From positions 1 to 10,259 of the forward strand of contig MGNL01000094.1 in assembly GCA_001796785.1 (NCBI GenBank): a DNA stretch of 10,259 nt, in the 5' to 3' direction. This DNA is from Chloroflexi bacterium RBG_16_51_16 (GTDB lineage Bacteria > Chloroflexota > Anaerolineae > Anaerolineales > Villigracilaceae). Each line of letters opens with the position of its first letter. The stretch's first letter is position 1. The position numbers and the translations under genes are program-made. The notes below the pieces were generated by a model, which was not told where the DNA came from, did not search any database, and saw nothing but the letters and a program-made list of their open reading frames with translations. Below are positions 1-6,747 of this stretch, in pieces.

Positions 1-43
1 TTTGCGGGAGAAGTTTATAAATTTGGATTCCGGATAGTGCCAT
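1..43 (-). CDS. acsC: Corrinoid iron-sulfur protein large subunit, N-terminus only (partial at window edge)
   Basis: Only the first 14 codons are inside the window, reading M-A-L-S-G-I-Q-I-Y-K-L-L-P-Q. This closely resembles the family's usual start (MPLTGLEIYK-LPK as I recall it from Moorella AcsC), which precedes a cysteine-rich 4Fe-4S domain that would lie beyond the left edge. An AAAGGA ribosome binding site sits 7-9 nt before the ATG at 43. The gene follows acsD by 72 nt on the same strand, the expected partner order. AcsC with AcsD forms the corrinoid protein that carries a methyl group from methyltetrahydrofolate to acetyl-CoA synthase. The call rests on a very short peptide plus context; the cobalamin and Fe-S domains cannot be seen. 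Confidence 0.8.
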   Translation of the reverse strand, partial: MALSGIQIYKLLPQ

Positions 44-61
44 TTTGAATTCCTTTCGATC

Positions 62-98
62 CGAAGAAATCTATTGATCTTTGTGATCGATTCCTTCG
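62..98 (-). other. Intercistronic hairpin between acsD and acsC
   Basis: CGAAGAAATC (62-71) and GATTCCTTCG (89-98) pair over ten positions in the minus-strand transcript, with one G-U wobble. Inside the loop GATC (76-79) and GATC (85-88) can add four more pairs around a 5-nt loop. No run of U follows, so it does not look like a Rho-independent terminator. It ends about 18 nt before the acsC start codon. An RNA-processing or stability element, or a translational modulator, is possible. This is an inference from sequence alone. Confidence 0.45.
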
Positions 99-115
99 AG
101 CCTCCGTCCTGTGGT

Positions 116-1060
116 TTATGCCGTCATCAACTCCGAGATTGCACTCTTAATTCGTCCCAGGGATTCTGGATGGCGAAGGACCACGATATCTGCACCTGAT
201 TCAATCAAAGCCAGGGCTGTCATGGTCTCCCAGTGGATGGCACGCCGACTCCAATCCCCCCAGGCTTCTGGAACCCCTTCGCCCACCTTGGATTCTTTAG
301 CCTTCCAGGCCTCGAAACCTGGAGTAACGATCATGGGTTGCTGGGTCATACCATCCCCCTGCAAACCTGCGAGGCGCAGGCGTTCCATTACGGAATAGCC
401 ATATTCGATTCCGTACCCGAGCGCGCCGGTCGTGGGATCCATGAGGATTCGATCATGCGACAAGCCCATATCGCTTATCAGGATGTTCAATTGTTTCGAT
501 AAGTTGACATCCATCGGTGTGCGCGCCTGAACAAGATGACCATTCGCCATCGCCGTGGCGACGATCGTCCGATAATTTTTATCTTCGCAAATTCCCAGAA
601 CTAATTTTTCTCCCTTACACGCCTCGGAGATCGGCACGATCAGTTCGTTATCTTTTTCTGCCTGGCCTGGCCCCCAAACAATAAGTGGAAGCCCAGAAGA
701 AGAAAGGACGGATTTAACCGCGTTGACTGAGGATTCAGGTGTATCTTCGAGGCTGAGGGCGAGAACGATCAGCTCCGCTCCCAGCTCTTCGGCTTTCTTT
801 GCCCATTTTCCAGGATCTGTCAGCACATCCCCCCAGGAATCCGTTAATAATTGTGACCAATCTTCAGGCTTTTTCGATTTGATTTCCAGCGCTACAACCG
901 GTTTATTCGGCATAGGGGCTTCGAATTGCAGGAAAGGCATCGTTTTTTCACCGCCGACAACGACGGTTTTAGTACGGGTGCCTCCTTCCGCCGATGTTGC
1001 GCCTATGGTTACGGCTTGAATACTTCCGGGCCATTTATCTTTAGGGATTTCGAGGGGCAT
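116..1060 (-). CDS. acsD: Corrinoid iron-sulfur protein small subunit (CODH/ACS delta subunit)
   Basis: A 314-residue protein, close to the roughly 320 residues usual for bacterial AcsD (CdhD family). With AcsC it forms the cytoplasmic heterodimer that accepts a methyl group from methyltetrahydrofolate and passes it to the A-cluster of AcsB. The N-terminal part (about 12-60, with GATSAEGGTRTKTVVVGG) and the TIM-barrel part (about 85-310, with DVNLSKQLNILISDMGL, ILMDPTTGALGYGIEY and MIVTPGFEAWKAKES) are recognisable family stretches. The ATG at 1060 is preceded by AGGAG with a 7-nt spacer. It lies 89 nt after the CBS-domain gene and 72 nt before acsC on the same strand. No truncation or missing segment is apparent. 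No metal cofactor is expected in this subunit; the Fe-S cluster is carried by AcsC. Confidence 0.95.
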   Translation of the reverse strand: MPLEIPKDKWPGSIQAVTIGATSAEGGTRTKTVVVGGEKTMPFLQFEAPMPNKPVVALEIKSKKPEDWSQLLTDSWGDVLTDPGKWAKKAEELGAELIVLALSLEDTPESSVNAVKSVLSSSGLPLIVWGPGQAEKDNELIVPISEACKGEKLVLGICEDKNYRTIVATAMANGHLVQARTPMDVNLSKQLNILISDMGLSHDRILMDPTTGALGYGIEYGYSVMERLRLAGLQGDGMTQQPMIVTPGFEAWKAKESKVGEGVPEAWGDWSRRAIHWETMTALALIESGADIVVLRHPESLGRIKSAISELMTA

Positions 1061-1149
1061 GCTGTGTCTCCTGCTTAATCATTTTCTGTCTTGCCTAATC
1101 TTTTACATAACCATCTTCAGTCCTTTTATTCTGGATGCGAAGTAAATGA

Positions 1150-1650
1150 TCACATCATTCCGGCTTTTTTTCTGGCTGCATCCCTTCGCTCGATGAATGT
1201 TTGGACCGGCGACTTGCGCTCGGCAGCGAGACCCAGATCTTTCAACTCGTTATCGTCCATTGCAGCTATATATCTCAGGATGTGCCGGTAGGTCAGGTAG
1301 GCAGCGGGGTAGATGATTCCAGCCGAATTGTGCATCAAATAGGCAACACGGACCTTTTTATCCTGCATAATTTTCGCTGCAACTTTGAGGGACAAGTCGG
1401 CTTGTATTTCTGGTACACCTTCTGTCATGATTTCTTCTGCTAAAGCTGAATCCTTATTTTCTTTCGTGTAGGCATTAATAAGTTCATCTATACCAACAAC
1501 ACCAATCCCATGGCCTTCACTATCTAAGACACACAAAGCCTCGCCATTGTGATCGACCAGATGTCGGGATATCTCTACCAGCGGTGTGTTCCATTTACAG
1601 GTTGGTACACCTACGGTCATAATGTCACGGACAAGCACATTCTCTTTCAT
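1150..1650 (-). CDS. Two-CBS-domain protein inside the acs operon
   Basis: A 166-residue soluble protein with two CBS domains, at about 7-62 (VRDIMTVGVPTC ... GIGVVGIDELINAY) and 70-130 (AEEIMTEGVPEI ... VRVAYLM). A charged helical tail follows (ERKSPVQTFIERRDAARKKAG). CBS pairs (Bateman modules) generally bind adenosyl ligands such as AMP, ATP or S-adenosylmethionine. There is no attached enzyme or DNA-binding domain, so this is a stand-alone sensor or adaptor. The start at 1650 is preferred because it lies 11 nt after the acsB stop. A longer in-frame start at 1713 would overlap acsB by 52 nt, and its extra 21 residues do not resemble a CBS N-terminus. No strong ribosome binding site precedes 1650, so translation may be coupled to acsB. 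A role tuning CODH/ACS to cell energy state is inference. Confidence 0.85.
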   Translation of the reverse strand: MKENVLVRDIMTVGVPTCKWNTPLVEISRHLVDHNGEALCVLDSEGHGIGVVGIDELINAYTKENKDSALAEEIMTEGVPEIQADLSLKVAAKIMQDKKVRVAYLMHNSAGIIYPAAYLTYRHILRYIAAMDDNELKDLGLAAERKSPVQTFIERRDAARKKAGMM

Positions 1651-1661
1651 TATTTTTAAGG

Positions 1662-3956
1662 CTAGAACATCGGCTCCATGGCCATCGCCGGGTGGTTGTG
1701 AGCTTCCAGCCATGCCAGAAGGTCCTCAACCGTGCTGACCTTTCTTTCATCGGCGATTTTGTCCAGTAGATCCGGATCACCTTCCCGTTGGCAGACATGA
1801 TTTAATTCATCAGCCATGCTGTCCTTTAGCACAGAAGACATCCAAACTACGCGTTTGAATCCACCGTCGGCGGAAATAAATTTCGGGCTGATCAGATAAT
1901 ATTTTCCGACACCCATCACTCCTGGGGTCTGAAGACCGCCGCCTGCGATTCCAGCCAGGGTCGAGAAGGTCATCCCGGCAGGGGTCATTGCGGTATCTTC
2001 GCGTGAGACCACCATAACGCCGTTGGCTTCGGGGATAAGCATGACGATGCATTCGAAGCAGCCGCAGGCGGTCATTGGATTTTCCATGATCGAGTACATG
2101 GATACTTCCTGGATTACGCCGTGGGAACCTATCTTGGCATAGTCGTTTGTTCCTTCCCAGTAACCCTTTTTCATATCCACCAGTTTTCCAAGCTTGATGG
2201 GTTGATTTGGGCCAGTCGGATTGATGTTGAATGAAGCTTTGCAGTCCAGCCAGTTATAGGCACCACAAAGGCCTAGTCTTTCCGGTGAGACCACACACAC
2301 ATGATTGGGTGCGAAGGATTGGCATAAGGTGCACGAATAAAATTCATCGACTTTATCGTCAGTAAGGTCTGCAAGCCGTTTATTTCGGAAGTCGTATGCC
2401 GTCCGGGCTTTTTCCAGCCATTCAGTGTGAAGCTTCGGATCGGTGACGATAGTTACCTGAACCTTGTCCACGATCGCACCGAAGTCCTCATGGAAACGTG
2501 CGTGCAGGATCTTGCCGAAGGATTCCAGGCTGAAGCCTTTGTCTGCAGCCATATTGGAAATACGAATCCATGCGATGTCCCGCTGTCCTACATGCTGGAC
2601 ACCGCTCGCACCATTTACAAAATAATGGATTTGTCGTTCAAGTACGGGTTCAAAGTCCTGCTGCATGGTCCGACCAGCGACCTGAACGAGGATCCCCATG
2701 TCTGTTGATCCCTGAGCGGGGACATTGGAGAAATCCGGACCGATGACCTCGATCTTGCCATCCGTAACTTCGTCTAGTTTCGCCATCTGCAGAAATTCAA
2801 AGCAGCGTGAGTGTTTTCCGCCGAATTCAACCCGCAGATCAGCCTTCCGAACAACCTCGCCTTCGAATGCTGATCCATAGGGTACAGGAACGTCAACATT
2901 GGATACTTTAACTTTGACGCCTCGCACCTCGATGCATTTCTGAACCAGGCGTTCAGCTTTTTCTAGCTCGTCCTTCCCTTCGATCGTGTCAAACGGCATG
3001 GACACCACATGCTCATAAGTGGTTACGCCCGTTGGAAGGATCTCAGGAATGACCGTATCCGCAATCACCGGAAAACCAAAGTTGATCGCACCAGCCGCGG
3101 CTGCATATTTGAGATCATCCACTTCGCCAAGCGCCAGGACGAACGCAAAAACACGGTCCTTGTTGTAAAGTAGGATCTCCCGTGACATGCCAGGTTTTAA
3201 TCCGCCAAAAGTGAGCGCGGAACGCGTTGCAAATCCAAGTGCATAGATGGCAGAAATGGTATCCGTACCGAAAGGTACGGTATAGGTGTCATAACCCAGC
3301 TCAACACCTTCTTCACGCAGCTGGTGGATAATGCTGCGTCCATTCACATTACCACTCAGAAAACATAAGATGTTCCTACGCTGCAGCTCCCGGACGATCT
3401 TGACCGCAACCGCGTTGGATCTGGCGCAGCCGACTATGGCTGCGAACCCCGGCATCCGACCGTCTACGAGTTGGATTCCCCATGAACGAAGCTGAATATC
3501 GTCGATGGGACCATTCAAATGGGCGTCGTGACCATTTGACCCTTCCTTGTTATTTGCATCTGGGCTTGTAAACGAGGTGCCGCCTGCAAGTTTGAATCCT
3601 TCCATCGGCTCCGGCTGTAGACCGTAGACAAAACGAACCGCCTCGATGGTCTCTGCAGCCAGCAACGTAGCCATCCCAGAATCCAGCGTCTCGCCGAGGT
3701 AGGGTGTCCACTTGGATTCGGAGGGGATCAAATGGAGCATGTTGCGAGCCTGTTGCATCACCGGTCTGAGGTCGCCGATTTTTTCGACCGATTTGCCGGT
3801 CATGCCTAAGATTGTTGGCAGGTAATAGGCTGTATTTGGAAAGGAAACGGGGGTGTCCTCACCCTTCTCCTTCAAAGCCTTGTTGAGCATGAGCTCTGCT
3901 TCTGTAACTAATGCGTTTGCACCGCGTATGGCTCTGGTTGCTATATACCTGGACAT
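1662..3956 (-). CDS. acsB: Acetyl-CoA synthase (CODH/ACS beta subunit), carbonylating
   Basis: A 764-residue cytoplasmic enzyme that condenses CO, a corrinoid-bound methyl group and CoA into acetyl-CoA. The A-cluster is complete: C542, C545, C554 and C564 for the 4Fe-4S cubane, and the C631-G632-C633 motif for the distal nickel. The spacings (+3, +9, +10, +67) are identical to Moorella C506/C509/C518/C528/C595/C597 as I know them. F548 corresponds to the active-site Phe512. The N-terminal domain, which contacts CODH and houses the CO tunnel, covers roughly 1-340. A hydrophilic stretch at about 126-154 seems to account for most of the roughly 35 extra residues relative to the Moorella enzyme (729). 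The C-terminus (VEDLLAWLEAHNHPAM...) is typical. The start at 3956 has AGGAG 6 nt upstream. The gene follows cooS by 69 nt and precedes the CBS gene by 11 nt, fitting an operon. Confidence 0.97.
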   Translation of the reverse strand: MSRYIATRAIRGANALVTEAELMLNKALKEKGEDTPVSFPNTAYYLPTILGMTGKSVEKIGDLRPVMQQARNMLHLIPSESKWTPYLGETLDSGMATLLAAETIEAVRFVYGLQPEPMEGFKLAGGTSFTSPDANNKEGSNGHDAHLNGPIDDIQLRSWGIQLVDGRMPGFAAIVGCARSNAVAVKIVRELQRRNILCFLSGNVNGRSIIHQLREEGVELGYDTYTVPFGTDTISAIYALGFATRSALTFGGLKPGMSREILLYNKDRVFAFVLALGEVDDLKYAAAAGAINFGFPVIADTVIPEILPTGVTTYEHVVSMPFDTIEGKDELEKAERLVQKCIEVRGVKVKVSNVDVPVPYGSAFEGEVVRKADLRVEFGGKHSRCFEFLQMAKLDEVTDGKIEVIGPDFSNVPAQGSTDMGILVQVAGRTMQQDFEPVLERQIHYFVNGASGVQHVGQRDIAWIRISNMAADKGFSLESFGKILHARFHEDFGAIVDKVQVTIVTDPKLHTEWLEKARTAYDFRNKRLADLTDDKVDEFYSCTLCQSFAPNHVCVVSPERLGLCGAYNWLDCKASFNINPTGPNQPIKLGKLVDMKKGYWEGTNDYAKIGSHGVIQEVSMYSIMENPMTACGCFECIVMLIPEANGVMVVSREDTAMTPAGMTFSTLAGIAGGGLQTPGVMGVGKYYLISPKFISADGGFKRVVWMSSVLKDSMADELNHVCQREGDPDLLDKIADERKVSTVEDLLAWLEAHNHPAMAMEPMF

Positions 3957-3983
3957 GGATTGCTCCTAGATTTTCCGGTCACA

Positions 3984-4009
3984 ATCGTTAGAATCTGAAA
4001 GTTAACGAT
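3984..4009 (-). other. Intercistronic inverted repeat between cooS and acsB
   Basis: ATCGTTA (3984-3990) and TAACGAT (4003-4009) form a perfect 7-bp inverted repeat with a 12-nt loop in the 69-nt cooS-acsB spacer. There is no U-run after it in the minus-strand transcript, so it is unlikely to stop transcription. It could be an RNA stability or processing element. It is short enough to have arisen by chance. Confidence 0.3.
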
Positions 4010-4025
4010 CACCCAAAACCGCATG

Positions 4026-6040
4026 TCAACTTACGGTTCCGTAAATTGCTTCACGTTTCTTTTCCATCGGCAGAGCTTCCAATTCACGCATCCGTGTATC
4101 ACCGGAACGGCCAAACTTGTTAGAGTCATACTCCGGCAAACCCAGCTCCGCTCGTTTCTTATCGATGTGCGTGAGGGCAGCCTTGATCATCTCATCAGGA
4201 TCAGGGATGAATTCCAGCTTACCGCCGTAGATCTTTTCCCATCCCTCACTGATGTATTTCAGCACCTTGTCCTGTCGGATACGCGATCAGGCATTCCGCT
4301 GACGGGAGACGCGCCTCCGAAGATCACATACGCGCCGGAAGCGACGCAATATGTGGCGATCGCCAGTGCTTTTTCACTCATCCATTCCGGCGCAAGACCG
4401 ACGGCAGGGATCTTGTCGATATCGTCACCCAGTCCACCTTCCTCTACCATTTGGGTCAGAACGGTTAAGATCCGGGTGTTATCCACGCAGGAGCCCATAT
4501 GAAGTACTGGTGGGATGCCGACCGTTTCGCATATTTCTTTGAGGCCTGGCCCGACTTCGCTCAAACCTGCTTCACCAAGAAGCAGACCGAGTTTTCCTGA
4601 TGCGATCGCACCGCACCCGGTTTGCACCACAAGTACATCCTGTTTAAGGAGTTCTTTGACAACCTTGTTATGCAAATAATCCTGGGAGGAACGTGGGTTG
4701 TTGCAGCCAACAATTGCCGCGACCCCTCGGATCCGTCCGGACATGATCGCATCATTTAAAGGTCGGAAGGAAGCCCGGTAGGAACCGCCGAGCATGTAAT
4801 TGATATATTCATGCGAAAAACCGGGAATGAGGTCTTGCTTGATTTGCGGGATGAACGTCTTGTTTCTATCCCGGTTCTTGTAATTATCGATGGCAGTTCT
4901 TAGGATTTGTTTGGCTATAGTGAGAGCTTTATGTTCATCAAACTCGATATGAGTAGCTCCCGTGATGCGCACCTTGGGTGAGGTCGTGATGATCTTCGTA
5001 TGGAAATTTTGCGCCAATCCTACGAGTGCCTGCATAATGCACTGAACGTCCACAACCATCGCCTCGACCGCACCGGTCAAAATAGCTAATTCCTGGTGCA
5101 GGAAGTTTCCAGCTGCAGGGATTCCCTGCCGCATGAGAATTTCGTTGGCGGTACAACAAATACCTGAAAGATTTATCCCGTTGGAGCCGGCGGCTTTTGC
5201 GTATTCAATGATTTCTGGATCCTGGGATGCGGCAACGATCATCTCACTAAGGCTTGGTTCATGACCATGCACCACAACGTTGACCATGTCCTCTTTGATC
5301 ACACCCAGGTTCGCCTGGCCCAGAATTGGAGCAGGGGTGCCGAACAGGATATCGGATACGTCTGTGGCGATCATGGATCCCGCCCATCCGTCTGCCAAAC
5401 CGGTTCGGATGGCGTGTTCAAGAATGTGTTCGTGATCCTGGTCATCACCGATATGGGTGCGGTGCAGGGCTTCGACTATCTCACGATCTACGCCGCGAGG
5501 TACTACATTTCGTTCCCGCCAAAGTTGTTGGCGTTTCTTTGGTGCCCTTCTTGCAGGAACCACCTCACCACGTTGCTGGCCGAATTGGGAAATATACAGG
5601 TCTGCCAGTTCGTTGGCTATTTCCTGCGGCTCGCGACCATCCACCCTTATGTCGTAATAACTGGCAACCTGCCGAAGTTTGGCCACATCCTTGATGGAGT
5701 ATCCCTCGGCCTTGCCCTCAGCCGTAGCCTTAAGGAGAAATGCCATATCCCGGCCGTGATCCGAATGTGCTGCAGCGCCTGCAGCGATGGCACGGGTTAA
5801 ATTGCGCGCCTGGATCGTATCCAGGGTGGCTCCACATACACCCACTTCACCATTTTTCGTGAGCCGGCAGGGTCCCATCCCGCATTGCTTGCAGCACATA
5901 CCGGCGCTGCCGATGTTGCAGGGGACCATGTTGTCGGCTCTAGTGAACGCCGTGCCCAAGGCTAATTCTTCAGCTCGCCGGAGCATCTGTTGTGCTGCGG
6001 GGTCGGTGGAGTACTCTTGGATTTCCCGTTTCTTAGCCAT
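4026..6040 (-). CDS. cooS: Anaerobic carbon monoxide dehydrogenase catalytic subunit, frame broken near the 3' end
   Basis: Ni-Fe CO dehydrogenase, which interconverts CO and CO2 and supplies CO to AcsB. The first frame (6040 to 4259) gives 593 residues ending in an unrelated -TRC. The typical C-terminal tail (DKVLKYISEGWEKIYGG ... FGRSGDTRMRELEAL) continues in the -1 frame from 4271 to a stop at 4026. Joined, the protein is about 671 residues, a normal CooS length. Cluster B/D cysteines are C41, C49, C50, C53, C58 and C69 (VPCNIGSAGMCCKQCGMGPC). Cluster C ligands are at H258/H260 (VHGHEP), C295/C296 (GICCTANE), C334 (DVQC), C446 (VGCNNP), C476 (TGCGAIASGK) and C518 (MGSCVDN). A probable catalytic lysine is K557 (SEKALAI). 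All lie before the break. The ATG at 6040 has AAGGAGG 6-7 nt upstream and follows the HMA-like gene by 9 nt. One missing G at 4271-4272 would restore the frame (S-D-R-D-K-V-L). It may be a sequencing error or a real mutation. Confidence 0.93.
4265..4275 (-). other. Frame-break site in cooS
   Basis: On the minus strand the first frame reads V-S-D-R and then runs into a TGA seven bases after GACAAGG. Re-reading the G at 4271 (a -1 shift, equivalent to one missing base in a GG/GGG run) gives V-S-D-R-D-K-V-L-K-Y, which continues the CooS family tail for 81 residues. No classical X-XXY-YYZ slippery heptamer is present at the junction, so programmed ribosomal frameshifting is not favoured. Confidence 0.8.
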
Positions 6041-6049
6041 CCTGCCTCC

Positions 6050-6436
6050 TTACCCTTCTTCTTCCTTGATCGGACCAAAACCCGGACATGGCCACAACGG
6101 GCGCCCCTGGTAGTTCACCCTCTGTGAAAAGCTGACCGTTTTTTTGATCGTCTCGTAATAAGCTGTGGACCGGTAGGCGCCACCCCCAAGTTCGTTCTGA
6201 GCTGCCGTGTCGTTTTCTACCTTCATTGGCAGTGTCCCCAGATATCCTGCCGCAGTCAGACATTCAGTTATCTGTTTATCTGAAATCTTCTTTGGATCAA
6301 AAGTGACTTCGATTGCCTGGAAACCACTGCTGGCATAAACTTCTTTTACCCCCGGCAATTCCAGGAGGATGCGCCGAACCTCGGTCACGTGATGGTCTCC
6401 AAATAGGGCAGGCGCGTCTAAAGTCAGGGTCTGCAT
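6050..6436 (-). CDS. HMA-fold-like small protein lacking the CxxC motif, first gene of the CODH/ACS operon
   Basis: A 128-residue soluble protein. Residues 3-67 match the beta-alpha-beta-beta-alpha-beta pattern of heavy-metal-associated (HMA) domains: VTEVRRILLELPGVKEV, then IEVTFDPKKISDKQI and LTAAGY. The CxxC metal-binding pair that normally precedes the first helix is replaced by G13-D14-H15-H16, so classic Cu(I)-type binding is not expected. His15/His16 might bind a metal. The C-terminal part (about 75-128) is unlike HMA proteins, with GGGAYRSTAYYETIKKTV and a PCPGFGP motif near the end. The start at 6436 has a very strong AGGAGGTG site 5 nt upstream. It is the promoter-proximal gene and ends 9 nt before cooS. 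A role in nickel handling, CODH maturation or redox coupling is a guess from position only; the specific function is unknown. Confidence 0.85.
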   Translation of the reverse strand: MQTLTLDAPALFGDHHVTEVRRILLELPGVKEVYASSGFQAIEVTFDPKKISDKQITECLTAAGYLGTLPMKVENDTAAQNELGGGAYRSTAYYETIKKTVSFSQRVNYQGRPLWPCPGFGPIKEEEG

Positions 6437-6496
6437 AGGGCACCTCCTTTATCAAAAATAAACTCCTCAAATTTTTGGCACCTCTAAAAACAGACG

Positions 6497-6513
6497 GTAA
6501 ATTTTCAATTTAC
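6497..6513. promoter_or_regulatory. Perfect 17-bp inverted repeat (candidate operator) upstream of the CODH/ACS operon
   Basis: GTAAATT-TTC-AATTTAC has 7-bp perfect arms around a 3-bp centre. It directly abuts the TAGAAT box at 6514-6519 that faces the operon, and lies 61-77 nt before the first start codon, so a bound repressor would cover the expected transcription start. It could also fold as a small AU-rich hairpin in the leader. No regulator is identified. Confidence 0.4.
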
Positions 6514-6519
6514 ATTCTA
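6514..6519 (-). promoter_or_regulatory. Possible -10 box for the leftward CODH/ACS operon
   Basis: On the minus strand this reads TAGAAT (5 of 6 to TATAAT), about 78 nt before the first start codon. No convincing -35 box lies 16-18 nt upstream; a TAGACA at 6542-6547 is 22 nt away. That would fit an activator-dependent promoter, but the AT-rich region makes chance matches likely. Confidence 0.3.
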
Positions 6520-6547
6520 CATCATCTATTTAGTCCGAAATTGTCTA

Positions 6548-6563
6548 TGTGAGTAATGTCGCA
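6548..6563. promoter_or_regulatory. CRP/FNR-family-like binding site in the divergent control region
   Basis: TGTGA-gtaatg-TCGCA matches the CRP-type consensus TGTGA-N6-TCACA at 9 of 10 positions. It lies 112-127 nt upstream of the leftward operon's first codon and about 30 nt upstream of the TAGAAT box. CooA, the CO-sensing member of this family, uses related TGT-N10-ACA type sites, so control by a CO- or redox-responsive regulator is conceivable. The regulator itself is not in the window and the outer flanks are not palindromic. Confidence 0.35.
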
Positions 6564-6717
6564 GGAAAGTAGGATAAAAGTACCTGCTTGTTGATATGAC
6601 TTTCAACCCAGTGATTCGATCCGCTTGTCTCAGAGGTAATCATTGGATCCGTGCCCTGGGCGGCATAATCGACACAAGTCTAAAATGACTTTATAAAAAT
6701 GAATTATTCCCTGACGG

Positions 6718-6723
6718 TATAAT
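6718..6723 (+). promoter_or_regulatory. Possible -10 box for the CAP-LysM gene
   Basis: A perfect TATAAT sits 24 nt before the ATG at 6748, leaving a short leader with a GGAG ribosome binding site at 6736-6739. The -35 region at 16-18 nt spacing is A-rich and does not match TTGACA, so strength or activator dependence cannot be judged. Confidence 0.45.
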
Positions 6724-6747
6724 CAAAATTACTTTGGAGTTTTTCGG

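Larger units (their letters stand above)
6437..6747. other. Divergent intergenic control region
   Basis: These 311 nt separate the leftward CODH/ACS operon from the rightward CAP-LysM gene. The region is AT-rich and has no plausible coding frame. It contains the 17-bp inverted repeat, the CRP-like site and the two -10-like boxes listed separately. I found no tRNA, riboswitch or terminator in it. Confidence 0.7.

Noticed and set aside
1061..1149. ATCATTT/AAATGAT inverted repeat between the CBS gene and acsD
   Set aside because: The arms are 7 bp with a loop of about 59 nt; too weak to call a structure.
1651..1713. Longer start for the CBS gene at 1713
   Set aside because: It would overlap acsB by 52 nt and add a Gly/Pro/His-rich stretch that looks like out-of-frame acsB sequence; the ATG at 1650 gives a normal CBS N-terminus.
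2427..2708. A 93-codon plus-strand frame inside acsB
   Set aside because: It is antisense to a well-conserved AcsB region and has no independent support.
4265..4275. Programmed -1 ribosomal frameshift in cooS
   Set aside because: No slippery heptamer is present and CooS is not known to need frameshifting; a missing base is simpler.
5261..5800. A 179-codon open frame on the plus strand inside cooS
   Set aside because: It lies wholly opposite a conserved CooS coding segment containing cluster ligands, its translation resembles no family I recognise, and it has no convincing ribosome binding site. It is an antisense shadow.
6590..6607. GTTGA-N8-TCAAC as an FNR-type site
   Set aside because: The arms match, but the spacing is two bases longer than the FNR/CRP arrangement and the central bases are not palindromic.
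6601..6660. Possible tRNA-like T-arm (GATTCGATCC) in the divergent region
   Set aside because: No acceptor, D or anticodon arms can be built around it.
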